Shown: one piece after another, positions 50,908-60,433 of the stretch
Position numbering within the stretch: position 1 is the first letter of the stretch
How the letters are laid out: the number at the start of each line of letters is the position of its first letter
NCBI RefSeq assembly: GCF_010682105.1
Contig: NZ_JAAGWH010000013.1
Span: forward strand, 496,001 to 560,000
From: Modestobacter muralis
GTDB taxonomy: Bacteria; Actinomycetota; Actinomycetes; Mycobacteriales; Geodermatophilaceae
DNA: 64,000 nucleotides
Direction: 5' to 3'
Notes under the pieces: generated by a model
The model's input: only the letters and a program-made list of their open reading frames with translations
Database searches by the model: none
What the model was told of the DNA's origin: nothing
Made by a program: the position numbers and the translations under genes

Positions 50908-52289
50908 GCCGGCACCGTCGAGCCCAGCGCCAGCACGTCGTCGGCGAGCGCGGTGACCACGCCGGCGTCGTGGGTGACCAGGCACAGCGCCCGGTCGCCG
51001 TCCTGCTGCTCGGCCAGCAGCGCCACCAGCTCGGCCCAGGTCTCCCGGTCCTGGCCGAAGGTGGGCTCGTCGAGGACCAGCACCCGCGGGTCGGTGGCCA
51101 GCGCGGTGGCCACCGACAGCCGCCGCTGCTGGCCGCCGGAGAGGGTGAACGGGTTGGCCTCGGCGAGCGCGGCCAGGCCCAGCCGCTCCATCAGCTCCCC
51201 GGCCCGGGCGGTGTCGCCCGCGCCCAGGGCGAGCTCGTCGCGCACCCGGCCGGTGAGGAACTGGTGCTCGGGCTGCTGGAACACCGTGCCGATCCGCTGC
51301 ACCAGCTCCCCGGCCCGCCACCGGTGCGGGGGCCGCTCCGGACGGCGCAACCCGGCGGTGAGCGCCGCGCCCGCGGTGACCCGGCCGGTGGTGGGGGCCC
51401 GCAGCCCGGCCAGCAGCAGCGCCAGCGTCGACTTGCCGGTGCCGTTCGGGCCGGTGACGGCCAGCGTCCGGCCCGCGCGCAGGACGACGTCGGTGGGCAG
51501 CAGCCCGGGGGAGTCGCTGCCGCGGTGGGTGTACCCGGCGGCCTCGGCGGCCAGCAGCTGCTCGCCGGGGGAGTGCTGCTGCCGCACGGGCAGCCGCGGG
51601 GGCGCGGGCCGCCAGTCCCGGCCGTGCTCGACGGTGCCGCCGCCGGGCAGCAGCTCCACCACCCGGTCGACCAGCGGCAGCCAGGACTCCACGTCGTGGT
51701 CGACCACGACCAGCGTGGCGTCGCGGGCGTCGACGGCCCGGAGCACCGCGGTGCGCACCTGCGCCGCACCGTCGGGGTCGAGCTGGGCGGTCGGCTCGTC
51801 GAGCAGCAGCAGCCCGGGCCGGGAGGCCAGCGCGCCGGCCAGCACCAGCCGCTGCTTCTGCCCACCGGACAGTGCGGCGGTCGCCCGGTCGCGGCCGAGG
51901 TCGAAGCCGACGGCGTCCAGTGCGGCGTCGACGGCGGGCCAGATCAGCGCCGGCGGGGTGCCGGTGTTCTCCAGCCCGAAGGCCACGTCGTCCCCGGCCC
52001 GGGTCATCACCAGCTGGGAGTCCGGGTCCTGGAAGACCATGCCGACCCGCTGCCGGCGCCGGTCGGGCACGGCGCCGTCGACGGTCAGCTCACCCGTGGG
52101 GTCGCCGGCCTCGGGGTCCAGCAGGCCGGCGAGGGCCCGCAGCAGGGTCGACTTCCCCGCGCCGGAGGCCCCGGTGAGCAGCACGCGCTCGCCAGGGGCC
52201 ACCGTCAGGTCGACGTCCCGCACCGCCCACGCCCGGCGGGTGGCGTGCCGGAACCCCCAGCCCGCCAGCCGCACCGCCACCGGCGTCAC
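50904..52289 (-). CDS. ykoD: Double-ATPase ECF subunit (YkoD-like)
   Basis: A 461-residue fusion of two ABC ATPases. First domain: G-A-S-G-A-G-K-S-T near residue 40, L-S-G-G-Q-K-Q-R near 140, L-L-L-D-E-P-T-A near 160. Second domain: G-P-N-G-T-G-K-S-T near 283, L-S-G-G-Q-Q-R-R near 390, V-L-D-E-P-T-F near 412. Such fused ATPases drive ECF importers. Starts with GTG at 52289, about 50 bases after the ykoE stop. Confidence 0.92.
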   Translation of the reverse strand: MTPVAVRLAGWGFRHATRRAWAVRDVDLTVAPGERVLLTGASGAGKSTLLRALAGLLDPEAGDPTGELTVDGAVPDRRRQRVGMVFQDPDSQLVMTRAGDDVAFGLENTGTPPALIWPAVDAALDAVGFDLGRDRATAALSGGQKQRLVLAGALASRPGLLLLDEPTAQLDPDGAAQVRTAVLRAVDARDATLVVVDHDVESWLPLVDRVVELLPGGGTVEHGRDWRPAPPRLPVRQQHSPGEQLLAAEAAGYTHRGSDSPGLLPTDVVLRAGRTLAVTGPNGTGKSTLALLLAGLRAPTTGRVTAGAALTAGLRRPERPPHRWRAGELVQRIGTVFQQPEHQFLTGRVRDELALGAGDTARAGELMERLGLAALAEANPFTLSGGQQRRLSVATALATDPRVLVLDEPTFGQDRETWAELVALLAEQQDGDRALCLVTHDAGVVTALADDVLALGSTVPA

Positions 52290-52341
52290 CGGAGCGTCCT
52301 CGCCTCGGGGCGCGTGACGCAGGGAGGGGTGAGGTCCTCCG

Positions 52342-52950
52342 TCACACCCGGGTGCGGTCGGCGGCGAACGAGGACAGCGCGCCGCTGGCCCGCAGCGCGC
52401 GGGTCAGCGCGGTGCCGCCGATGCCGGCGACGAGCACGGTGCTGGTGACGACCAGGGCCAGGTAGACGGTCTTCCAGCCGCCGGTCCAGTCCGGGTAGTA
52501 GAAGTGGAAGTCCAGCAGGGCGGCGGCCAGCCCGGCCAGCGCCGCGGCCAGCAGCGCCTGCAGCCAGCCGAACCGGCGGTAGCGGAACGCGGCGAAGCCG
52601 AGCTCGGCGGCCAGGCCCTGGAGCAGGCCGTAGAGGATCACGGTGCTGCCGAAGTGCGAGCCGAGCAGCGCCTCGACGGTGGCCCCGATCAGCTCGGCGA
52701 ACACCGCCGCGCCCGGCTTGCGGACGATGAGCGGCGCGACGACCGCGGCCACCAGCCAGACGCCGTACATGACGGCCTGGCTGGGCGGGAAGCCGGCGAA
52801 GGCCGGCCCGGCGGCGGTGTAGAGCAGGGACCATAGCCAGAACAGGACGCCGAAGGCGACCCCCAGCACGGCGGTGACGACGATGTCGACGGTCCGCCAC
52901 GTGGGCGTCCCCGGGGCAGCGTCGGTCGATCGGACGGCCTTCTCGGCCAT
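52342..52950 (-). CDS. ykoE: ECF transporter substrate-binding membrane protein YkoE
   Basis: Substrate-specific S component for thiamine precursor (HMP/thiamine). The 202-residue protein has five or six helices, starting T-W-R-T-V-D-I-V-V-T-A-V-L-G-V-A, with G-F-P-P-S-Q-A and the segment F-A-E-L-I-G-A-T near residue 95. ATG at 52950 follows GGAGGAGCACC. It is the first gene after the TPP riboswitch, which supports the assignment. Confidence 0.9.
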   Translation of the reverse strand: MAEKAVRSTDAAPGTPTWRTVDIVVTAVLGVAFGVLFWLWSLLYTAAGPAFAGFPPSQAVMYGVWLVAAVVAPLIVRKPGAAVFAELIGATVEALLGSHFGSTVILYGLLQGLAAELGFAAFRYRRFGWLQALLAAALAGLAAALLDFHFYYPDWTGGWKTVYLALVVTSTVLVAGIGGTALTRALRASGALSSFAADRTRV

Positions 52951-52961
52951 GGTGCTCCTCC

Positions 52962-53046
52962 AGACTCCCTGCGCCGGCATGACCCGGATCAGGTTCGAGG
53001 GTCTGCGGTCTCCCGCACTCTCAGCGCCGAGGCGCTCCCCTGTCGT
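52962..53046 (-). promoter_or_regulatory. TPP riboswitch upstream of ykoEDC
   Basis: Canonical thi-box on the minus strand: ACAGGGGAGCGCC, GCGCTGAGAGTG (53018-53024 region), then CCTGATCCGGGTCATGCCGG (52972-52993 region) and GCAGGGAGT. Only about 12 bases separate it from ykoE, whose GGAGGAG site begins right after the P1 stem, pointing to control of translation. Confidence 0.95.
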
Positions 53047-53095
53047 GTGTGTGGCCGGAGCCTAGACCGACGGCGTCCGACCGCGCGGGTCCAGC

Positions 53096-53149
53096 CACCT
53101 CCCCGACCGGTGCGCCGCGGCCGACCCGGCGCACCGGTCGGCGGGGTGG
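53096..53149. terminator. Inverted repeat terminator of the SDR gene
   Basis: GACCGGTGCGCC (53105-53116) pairs perfectly with 53128-53139, and flanking CCACC/GGTGG bases extend the stem. It directly follows the SDR stop and precedes the ykoE riboswitch region, so it insulates the two leftward units. Confidence 0.7.
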
Positions 53150-53150
53150 C

Positions 53151-53930
53151 TCAGCCCCGCCGTCGCTCCGGGCCGCCGTGCAGCCCGCGCCGGGCCATCG
53201 ACGCCGTCAGCGCCGTCCAGACCCGGACGGGGAGCACCCGGACGACCTTCATCAGCACCGCCATGGGCAGCGGGAACACGATCTCGGCGCGGTCCCGGGC
53301 GATGCCGTCGGCGATGGTGCGCGCGGCGGCCTCCGCGCTGATCTTGAACGGCATCGGGAAGCGGTTGCGGTCGGTCATCCGGGTGGCGACGAAGCCGGGG
53401 TTGACGGTCTGGACGACGATGCCGCGCGGGGCCAGCGACCCGCGCAGGCTCTCCAGCAGGTTGATCAGGGCCGCCTTGCCCGCGCTGTAGGCCTCCGAGC
53501 CGGGCATGCCCCGGTACCCGGCGACCGAGGCGACGCCGACGACCCGCCCGGCGCCGGCGCTGAGCATCTGCGGGACGACGGCCTCCATCGTGTGCACCGC
53601 GCCCATCACGTTGACCTGGAGGTGGTCGGCGAACAGCTGCGAGTCCCACGGTTCCACGTGGAACGACGACCAGGTGCCGGCGTTGAGGACCGCGACGTCC
53701 AGCCCGCCGAGCGCCTCGCGCACCGCCTGCCCGGCGGCGACGGTGGCCGCCCGGTCGGTGACGTCGACCGGGACGACGGCCATCCGGCCCGCCGCCACCT
53801 CGGCCAGCTGGTCGGCGCTGCGGGCGCTGATCGCCACGTGTGCCCCGCGGTCGGCCAGCTCGCGGGCCAGCGCGGCGCCGATGCCGGTCGAGGCGCCGGT
53901 GACCCAGATGCGTGCTCCGTCGAGCTCCAT
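53151..53930 (-). CDS. Short-chain dehydrogenase/reductase
   Basis: NAD(P)-dependent oxidoreductase of 259 residues: T-G-A-S-T-G-I-G near residue 10, L-N-A-G near 84, and the catalytic S...Y-S-A-G-K near 138-155. A C-terminal segment with hydrophobic and basic residues resembles membrane-associated SDRs acting on lipids or ketones. ATG at 53930 is 6 bases after CACGCT and lacks a Shine-Dalgarno site. A parS-like palindrome (53651-53664) falls in the coding region just after N-A-G-T-W-S. Divergent from the hypothetical gene at 53956. Confidence 0.88.
   Translation of the reverse strand: MELDGARIWVTGASTGIGAALARELADRGAHVAISARSADQLAEVAAGRMAVVPVDVTDRAATVAAGQAVREALGGLDVAVLNAGTWSSFHVEPWDSQLFADHLQVNVMGAVHTMEAVVPQMLSAGAGRVVGVASVAGYRGMPGSEAYSAGKAALINLLESLRGSLAPRGIVVQTVNPGFVATRMTDRNRFPMPFKISAEAAARTIADGIARDRAEIVFPLPMAVLMKVVRVLPVRVWTALTASMARRGLHGGPERRRG
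53651..53664. promoter_or_regulatory. parS-like palindrome, copy 3 (inside SDR gene)
   Basis: Perfect GTTCCACGTGGAAC within the SDR coding sequence, encoding F-H-V-E-P in that frame. Presence inside a gene fits parS sites, which commonly sit in coding regions, better than a transcription-factor operator. Confidence 0.6.
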
Positions 53931-53955
53931 GGGCACAGCGTGGAGGATGGCCGGC

Positions 53956-54450
53956 ATGGCAACGCGCAAGGGGTCGGGCAGGAAGGCAACACCGGCCGGC
54001 TCGGTGGGCCACGGTGACTTCGTCGCCTACCCGGGCGGGCCGACGGCGATCTACGACCTCCTGGAGCGGCTGTCCGAGGCGGCCGGCGACGCCCCCGAGT
54101 ACGGCACCCCGGGCATCAGCCTGGACCGCACGCGCCTCACCGTGCGCTGGTTCGGCGAGCCGCCGGCCGCGGTGCAGCGGGTGCTGGACGGCGCGCAGGG
54201 CTTCGAGCTGACCGTCGCGCACACCGAGTTCCGCCCCGCCGACCTGCGCGCCGAGGCCGAGCGGCTGCGGGCCGACCACCCCGGCCTGGTCACCAGCGCC
54301 CGGGAGCGCCCCGAGGGCGACGGCATCGACGTCCTGGTCGCCCCGTCCGCCGCCGAGGCCGCCGGCAGCGCCGACGCCGCCCTGCAGCAGGCCGGCGTCC
54401 GGGCCGCCTTCCCCCTCATGGCCGAGGCGGGTGAGGCGCCCACACCCTGA
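53956..54450 (+). CDS. Hypothetical protein
   Basis: A 164-residue soluble protein with no family recognised. ATG at 53956 follows GGAGG by nine bases. Sequence features: G-H-G-D-F-V-A-Y-P-G-G-P-T-A-I-Y-D-L-L-E-R-L near residue 15, V-R-W-F-G-E-P-P near 55, and Ala/Glu-rich ends. The V-R-W-F-G motif with helix-strand pattern resembles the prodomain fold of some actinobacterial serine proteases, but no protease is attached. Between the SDR gene and argG. Confidence 0.6.
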   Translation: MATRKGSGRKATPAGSVGHGDFVAYPGGPTAIYDLLERLSEAAGDAPEYGTPGISLDRTRLTVRWFGEPPAAVQRVLDGAQGFELTVAHTEFRPADLRAEAERLRADHPGLVTSARERPEGDGIDVLVAPSAAEAAGSADAALQQAGVRAAFPLMAEAGEAPTP

Positions 54451-54457
54451 CCCCGGC

Positions 54458-54475
54458 TTTGCATGAAAATACAGA
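54458..54475 (+). promoter_or_regulatory. ARG box (ArgR/AhrC operator) before argG
   Basis: TTTGCATGAAAATACAGA fits the ARG box consensus TNTGMATWWWWATKCANW at 16 of 18 positions by hand. The AT-rich stretch stands out in this GC-rich sequence. It ends about 20 bases before the argG start, overlapping the promoter, so arginine repression is likely. Confidence 0.65.
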
Positions 54476-54482
54476 GCAGTGA

Positions 54483-55943
<1,461 letters not shown>

Positions 55944-55948
55944 GTGAC

Positions 55949-55980
55949 CCGCCGGGCTCCTGCGCGCGGGAGCCCGGCGG
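55949..55980. terminator. Hairpin terminator between argG and DHFR-like gene
   Basis: Perfect 12-bp arms CCGCCGGGCTCC (55949-55960) and complement (55969-55980) with an 8-base loop TGCGCGCG, located between convergent genes, immediately after argG. Confidence 0.8.
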
Positions 55981-55986
55981 ACACGG

Positions 55987-56541
55987 TCAGCCGGCGGCGG
56001 GGCCGTAGGTCAGGTGCGCCACGCCGTTGCTCAGCGACTCCGAGCCCAGCAGCGTCAGCGTCTGCGCCGTCCCCTCGGGGAAGAGCCGGATCCCGGTGCC
56101 CACCGCCACCGGGTAGACGTAGAGGTGCAGCTCGTCGACCAGGCCGTCGGCGAGCAGCGCCCGGACCAGGGTGGCGCTGCCGCTGACGTAGAGGTCGCCG
56201 TCCACCTCGTCCTTCAGCGCCCGGATGCGGTCGGCGTCGTAGCCGCCGACCACGGTCGAGTTCCGCCAGACCGACTCGGCGTCGGTCAGCGTCGAGCTCA
56301 CGACGTGCTTGCGGGTGTCGTTGAAGAACGGGGCGCCCGGGTCGTCCTCGACGGTGCGCGTCGACCACGCCGGGGCGAACATCTCGAAGGTCGTGCGGCC
56401 CAGCAGGATGCCGCTCGCCGACCCGGTCAGCGCGCCGATCGAGGCCGACAGGTCGTCGGGGAAGCCGTACTCGACCGTCCACATGGGGACATCGACCACG
56501 CCGTCGACGGTGGTGAACTCGTGGACCTTGATCGCGCCCAT
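55987..56541 (-). CDS. Dihydrofolate reductase-fold protein (RibD C-terminal-like)
   Basis: A 184-residue NADPH-binding reductase-fold protein of the YyaP/RibD_C type: K-V-H-E-F-T-T-V-D-G-V, G-I-L-L-G-R-T-T-F-E-M-F near residue 46, V-S-G-S-A-T-L-V-R-A-L near 120 and L-Y-V-Y-P-V near 140. Substrate unknown; it is not a classical DHFR. ATG at 56541 follows GAGGAG by nine bases. Convergent with argG. Confidence 0.85.
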   Translation of the reverse strand: MGAIKVHEFTTVDGVVDVPMWTVEYGFPDDLSASIGALTGSASGILLGRTTFEMFAPAWSTRTVEDDPGAPFFNDTRKHVVSSTLTDAESVWRNSTVVGGYDADRIRALKDEVDGDLYVSGSATLVRALLADGLVDELHLYVYPVAVGTGIRLFPEGTAQTLTLLGSESLSNGVAHLTYGPAAG

Positions 56542-56658
56542 GTGCACTGGCTCCTCGGCATCGACCCGGCCGTGCCGGGGGGTGTCATCGCATGAGACGA
56601 CTGCCGGCGCAGTTTCTCATCGCCGAGGCGGGGAGCGGGTCCGCCGGCGTGCGGGTGC

Positions 56659-57468
56659 TCAGCTCGGCAGGACCCGGACCTCGTCGACGGACCCGGCGAG
56701 GTGGCTGACCGACGGGGCCTGCGGCCAACCGGTGAGGTCCTCCCTACCCACCCGCCAGTAGCCGGTGGTGGTGGTCGGTGGGGTCGCTGAGCGGGTCACC
56801 GTGTTGCCGTCGTAGGTCAGCGACAACGTGCCGTCGGCGGCGATGCGGGCGGAGAAGTCGTGCCATCCGCCGTCGGCCTGGCTGTAGGCGGAGTTGACGG
56901 TCACGTGACCCGTGGCGGTCCGGACGCCGAAGTAGACGCGTCCGGTGCTGACCCCGTCGTTCGGGCCGAAGTAGAGGGCGGCCGTGGTGGTCGAGCTGTT
57001 CCCGCCCTGGCTGTCGCCGAAGGTCACGATCGGGCCGCCCAGGTCGGTCGAGCTCCTGACCCTGAGCTGGATCGTCAGCGGGAGCGTCAGCGCGTCGGCT
57101 GCGCTCCGGGTCACGTAGCCGGTCGAGCCGTCCAGGGTGATCGCGGGGTTGCTGCTGCCGGAGAGGCCCGCCGTCACGCCCCGGCTGATCCCGCCGACGT
57201 AGCTGCCGGTCCGCCCGTTGCTCGTCTGGTCCTCCGCCACGCTGCCCGACGGCTCGTCCAGCCGCCAGAAGAAGGACGGCCCCTGGCCCAGCACGGACCG
57301 ACACGATGCCTCGGTGCACCAGGACGAGGCTGCGACGAAGGAGTTGCCCGGGTTGGTGGTCGGGGCGCTGAACGCGGCGTACGACACCTGCCACAGCAGG
57401 GCGGCGGAGACCGTCATGGCGACCGGGATCGTCGACCACAGGCCGACGGTCCGCGCGGACAGGGCCAT
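56659..57468 (-). CDS. Secreted LamG-domain protein with SipW-type signal
   Basis: A 269-residue exported protein. The N-terminus has a hydrophobic helix (about 8-30) followed by A-A-F-S-A-P-T-T-N-P-G-N-S-F, the pattern seen after SipW-type signal peptides (TasA/camelysin-like proteins). A concanavalin/LamG domain (about 65-265) follows, with D-G-S-T-G-Y-V near residue 113. It may bind sugars or wall polymers on the cell surface. A cysteine pair (C51, C56) is near the start. ATG at 57468 follows GGAGGAGG. No SipW peptidase gene in this window. Confidence 0.78.
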   Translation of the reverse strand: MALSARTVGLWSTIPVAMTVSAALLWQVSYAAFSAPTTNPGNSFVAASSWCTEASCRSVLGQGPSFFWRLDEPSGSVAEDQTSNGRTGSYVGGISRGVTAGLSGSSNPAITLDGSTGYVTRSAADALTLPLTIQLRVRSSTDLGGPIVTFGDSQGGNSSTTTAALYFGPNDGVSTGRVYFGVRTATGHVTVNSAYSQADGGWHDFSARIAADGTLSLTYDGNTVTRSATPPTTTTGYWRVGREDLTGWPQAPSVSHLAGSVDEVRVLPS

Positions 57469-57559
57469 CGGACCTCCTCCGCGGCCGGGACCTGGTCGGT
57501 ATCGGCAGCAGGGACGCTCGTCTGCAGTCCAACGCCCTCGTCGGCGCCGGGCCCACTCC

Positions 57560-58846
57560 TCAGCCCAGGAAGGTGCTGACCAGCAGGTAGCCGTTGAGCC
57601 CGATGATCAGGGCGGCGACCACGGACCCGGTGAGGGTGGTGAGGCGGCGGTTGACCCAGCCGCCCATGAGGTCCTTGCGCGAGGTCAGCCACAGCAGCGG
57701 CACCAGGGCGAACGGGATGCCGAAGCAGAGCACGACCTGCGACCACACCAGCGCCTTGGTCGGGTCGACGCCCAGGCCCAGCACCAGCAGCGCGGGGGCC
57801 AGGGTGATCAGCCGGCGGACCAGCACCGGGACGTGCTTGCGCAGGAACCCGGCCATGACGACCTGCCCGGCGTGGGTGCCGACCGAGGAGGCGGCGAACC
57901 CCGAGGCCAGCAGCGCCAGCGCGAAGGCCAGGGCGGCGCCGGTGCCGAGCTGGTCGCCGAGGCCGGCGTGCACGCTCTCCAGCGAGGTGATCGAGGCGTC
58001 GCCGGTGAACAGCTGCGCGGCGATGACGAGCATCGCGGCGTTCACCAGGCCGGCCAGGCCCATCGCCAGCAGCACGTCCAGCCGCTGGGCCCGCAGCAGC
58101 CGGCGCCGTCCGGTGTGGCTGCGACCGGCGGTGACGGCGTCGCCGTAGCGGCCCGGGGTCAACGCGGAGTGCACGTAGATGACGTGCGGCATGACCGTCG
58201 CGCCCAGGATCCCGGTGGCCAGCAGCAGGCTGTCCTGCCCGGCGAAGCTGGGCATCATGCCGGTGGCGACCCCGCCCATGTCCACCCCGGAGCCGACCAG
58301 CGTGTAGGCGAACCCGCCGCCGATGACCAGCAGCAGCCCGGTGATGACCCGCTCGAAGGGCCGGTGCCCCCGCGACTGGAAGGCCAGCAGGACGAACGCG
58401 ACGACCGCGGTGATCAGCCCGCCGATCGGCAGCGGCACCCCGAAGAGGAGGTACAGGGCGACCGCGCCGCCGACGATCTCGGCCAGGTCGGTGGCGATGG
58501 CGACCGCCTCGGCCTGCGCCCACAGGCCCCAGACGACCGGGCGGGGCAGCCGCTCGCGGCAGCAGGTGGCCAGGTCGCGGCCGGTGGCCAGCCCCAGCTT
58601 CGCGGTGAGGGTCTGGATGAGCATCGCCATCAGGTTGGCCGCGACGATCACCCACAGCAGCGTGTAGCCGAAGGAGGCGCCGCCGGAGAAGTTGGTGGCG
58701 AAGTTGCCCGGGTCGACGTAGGCGACGGCGGCGACGAACGCCGGGCCGAGCATCGCCCACGTGCGGCGCTTGCTCCGCGCCGGGTGCCGGGCCGGGCGCG
58801 ACAGGGTGCTCGGGAGGACGGCGGCCTCGGTCTTCGACAGGTACAC
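57560..58846 (-). CDS. mntH: NRAMP-type Mn2+/Fe2+ transporter
   Basis: Proton-coupled divalent metal importer. The 428-residue protein has eleven or twelve helices; helix 1 holds D-P-G-N (metal ligands) near residue 46 and helix 6 M-P-H-V near 220. GTG at 58846 follows GGGAGGGCAC. It lies just downstream of sodA, and a DtxR/MntR-like box is located 89 bases upstream (58935-58953), so supply of manganese to the SOD is a reasonable shared role. Confidence 0.95.
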   Translation of the reverse strand: MYLSKTEAAVLPSTLSRPARHPARSKRRTWAMLGPAFVAAVAYVDPGNFATNFSGGASFGYTLLWVIVAANLMAMLIQTLTAKLGLATGRDLATCCRERLPRPVVWGLWAQAEAVAIATDLAEIVGGAVALYLLFGVPLPIGGLITAVVAFVLLAFQSRGHRPFERVITGLLLVIGGGFAYTLVGSGVDMGGVATGMMPSFAGQDSLLLATGILGATVMPHVIYVHSALTPGRYGDAVTAGRSHTGRRRLLRAQRLDVLLAMGLAGLVNAAMLVIAAQLFTGDASITSLESVHAGLGDQLGTGAALAFALALLASGFAASSVGTHAGQVVMAGFLRKHVPVLVRRLITLAPALLVLGLGVDPTKALVWSQVVLCFGIPFALVPLLWLTSRKDLMGGWVNRRLTTLTGSVVAALIIGLNGYLLVSTFLG

Positions 58847-58934
58847 GTGCCCTCCCGGGGCTGGGGTGCGGGGTTGCCCTCCTGTCCTGCCCGGTCCGGG
58901 AGGGCCATCGGGGCCGACCTGTGGCCCCCGGGGG

Positions 58935-58953
58935 TCAGGCCAGGCTCACCTGT
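58935..58953 (-). promoter_or_regulatory. DtxR/MntR-like box upstream of mntH
   Basis: The minus strand reads ACAGGTGAGCCTGGCCTGA, matching the DtxR-type consensus at about 13 of 19 positions and the efeU box core AGGTGAGCCTG. It lies between sodA and mntH. Could bind MntR or IdeR. Confidence 0.5.
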
Positions 58954-58998
58954 GGCCGGGGCACGGACGGGTCGGCGCCCGCCCGTCCCCCGAGGCGG

Positions 58999-59625
58999 TC
59001 AGGCCGGGACGATCAGACCGCTGGTCGCCGTCCGGGCCGTGGTGAGGCGCCGCTGCACGTCGGCCCAGTTCACGACGTTCCACCAGGCCTTCACGTAGTC
59101 GGCCTTCACGTTCTGGTAGTCCAGGTAGAACGAGTGCTCCCACATGTCGAGCATGAGCAGCGGCACCAGGCCGGCCGCGAGGTTGCCCTGGTGGTCGTAG
59201 AGCTGGTTGACCAGCAGCTTCTGGCCCACGGAGTCCCAGGTCAGCGCCGCCCAGCCGGAGCCCTGCACGCCCAGGGCGGTGGCGGTGAAGTGGCCGTGGA
59301 AGCCCTCGAAGCCGCCGAACTGGTCGTCGATCGCGGCGGCGATCTCGCCGTCGGGGCGGCCGGCGCCGTCGGGGGTCATGTTCGGCCAGAACACCGAGTG
59401 GTTGACGTGGCCGGCCAGGTTGAAGGCCAGGTTCTTCTCGTGCAGGTTGACCGTGCCGAAGTCGCCGGTCGAGCGGGCGTCGGCGAGCTTCTCCAGCGCG
59501 GTGTTGGCCCCCGCCACGTAGGTGGCGTGGTGCTTGTCGTGGTGCAGTTCCATGATCCGGCCGCTGATGTGCGGCTCGAGGGCGGAGTAGTCGTAGGGCA
59601 GGTCGGGCAGGGTGTACTCGGGCAC
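58999..59625 (-). CDS. sodA: Superoxide dismutase, Mn/Fe type
   Basis: Converts superoxide to peroxide and oxygen. The 208-residue protein has the metal ligands: histidine in M-E-L-H-H near residue 28, histidine in N-H-S-V-F-W near 76, and aspartate/histidine in D-M-W-E-H-S-F-Y near 160-164. The [10 protein letters not shown] block is typical of actinobacterial Mn/Fe enzymes. GTG at 59625 follows GAGGAGACC. Same strand as mntH downstream, with 152 bases between. Confidence 0.95.
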   Translation of the reverse strand: MPEYTLPDLPYDYSALEPHISGRIMELHHDKHHATYVAGANTALEKLADARSTGDFGTVNLHEKNLAFNLAGHVNHSVFWPNMTPDGAGRPDGEIAAAIDDQFGGFEGFHGHFTATALGVQGSGWAALTWDSVGQKLLVNQLYDHQGNLAAGLVPLLMLDMWEHSFYLDYQNVKADYVKAWWNVVNWADVQRRLTTARTATSGLIVPA

Positions 59626-59708
59626 GAGGTCTCCTCGGGTCGGGACCGGACACCTCGGTCATCCCCGCCCGGGCCGTCCTCCCCGTGCCGTCCGGTGGCC
59701 CCCCGGGG

Positions 59709-60317
59709 TCAGGCTCGCTTCGGCTGGCGGACCAGGGTCCAGATCGGCAGCTCGTGGTCGACCGCCGTCCGGGTCGCGTGCGTGACGGCGAACCCGGAGC
59801 GCTGCAGCCAGCGGACGACGGTGGAGGTGTAGACCGTCGCCGCCGCCGGCACGCCCTCGGCGTCGCAGCGGTCGAGCACCGGCTGGAGCACCGCGGCGCC
59901 GAGCCCCGCGTGCCGGGCGGCCGGCCGGGTGCCCACCGCGTGCAGCCACCAGTGCGGCTCCGGCGGCCGGCCCAGCGCGCCCAGCCGCTCGCTGGCCAGC
60001 ACCACCGGCTGCCGGGCGCCGAACACCCGCGGCAGGTCCCGGTCGATGACCGCCTGCAGGTCCGCGGCCGGCGCCCCGGCGTCGGGGGCGACCCAGGCGG
60101 CGACCGCGCTCACGTCGTCGGTCACCCACGCCGTCCCGGCCAGGACCGGAACCAGCCCGCCCCACAGCTCCGACCAGCGGGACAGCCGCTGCGTGCGGCC
60201 GTCCTCCGGCAGCGCCCAGCCGGTCCACCGGTAGTCGGGGTAGGCCTGCGACAGCGTGGCGGCGATGCGGGGGACGTCGGCGCGGGTGGCGAGCCGGACG
60301 ACGGGGGGAGTGCTCAC
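59709..60317 (-). CDS. GNAT-family acetyltransferase
   Basis: A 202-residue N-acetyltransferase: V-V-R-L-A-T-R-A-D-V-P-R-I-A at the start, and the acetyl-CoA motif V-G-T-R-P-A-A-R-H-A-G-L-G-A-A-V-L near residue 128, then Y-T-S-T-x-x-x-R-W-L-Q-R-S-G-F near 165. Substrate unknown. GTG at 60317 overlaps a GGGAGG, so the ribosome site is close or the transcript is leaderless. Divergent from the GAF-PP2C gene. Confidence 0.83.
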   Translation of the reverse strand: MSTPPVVRLATRADVPRIAATLSQAYPDYRWTGWALPEDGRTQRLSRWSELWGGLVPVLAGTAWVTDDVSAVAAWVAPDAGAPAADLQAVIDRDLPRVFGARQPVVLASERLGALGRPPEPHWWLHAVGTRPAARHAGLGAAVLQPVLDRCDAEGVPAAATVYTSTVVRWLQRSGFAVTHATRTAVDHELPIWTLVRQPKRA

Positions 60318-60433
60318 CTCCCGATGAGACCACGCGGCGGGCGGGCGGGCGGCCGCACGCCGGAGCACCGCCGTGGACATCCGGCGCGGGTACCGTGCCC
60401 GACGGTCGGTCGACAGCGCGCGAAGGGGTGGCC

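Noticed and set aside
56908-56921. GGTCACGTGACC palindrome as a fourth parS-like site
   Set aside because: Only the CACGTG core is shared; the flanking bases differ from the three identical copies and it lies in a coding region without other support.
60395-60433. Longer start for the GAF-PP2C phosphatase
   Set aside because: The GTG at 60395 lies inside the TACCGT promoter-like hexamer, and a ribosome site precedes 60434.
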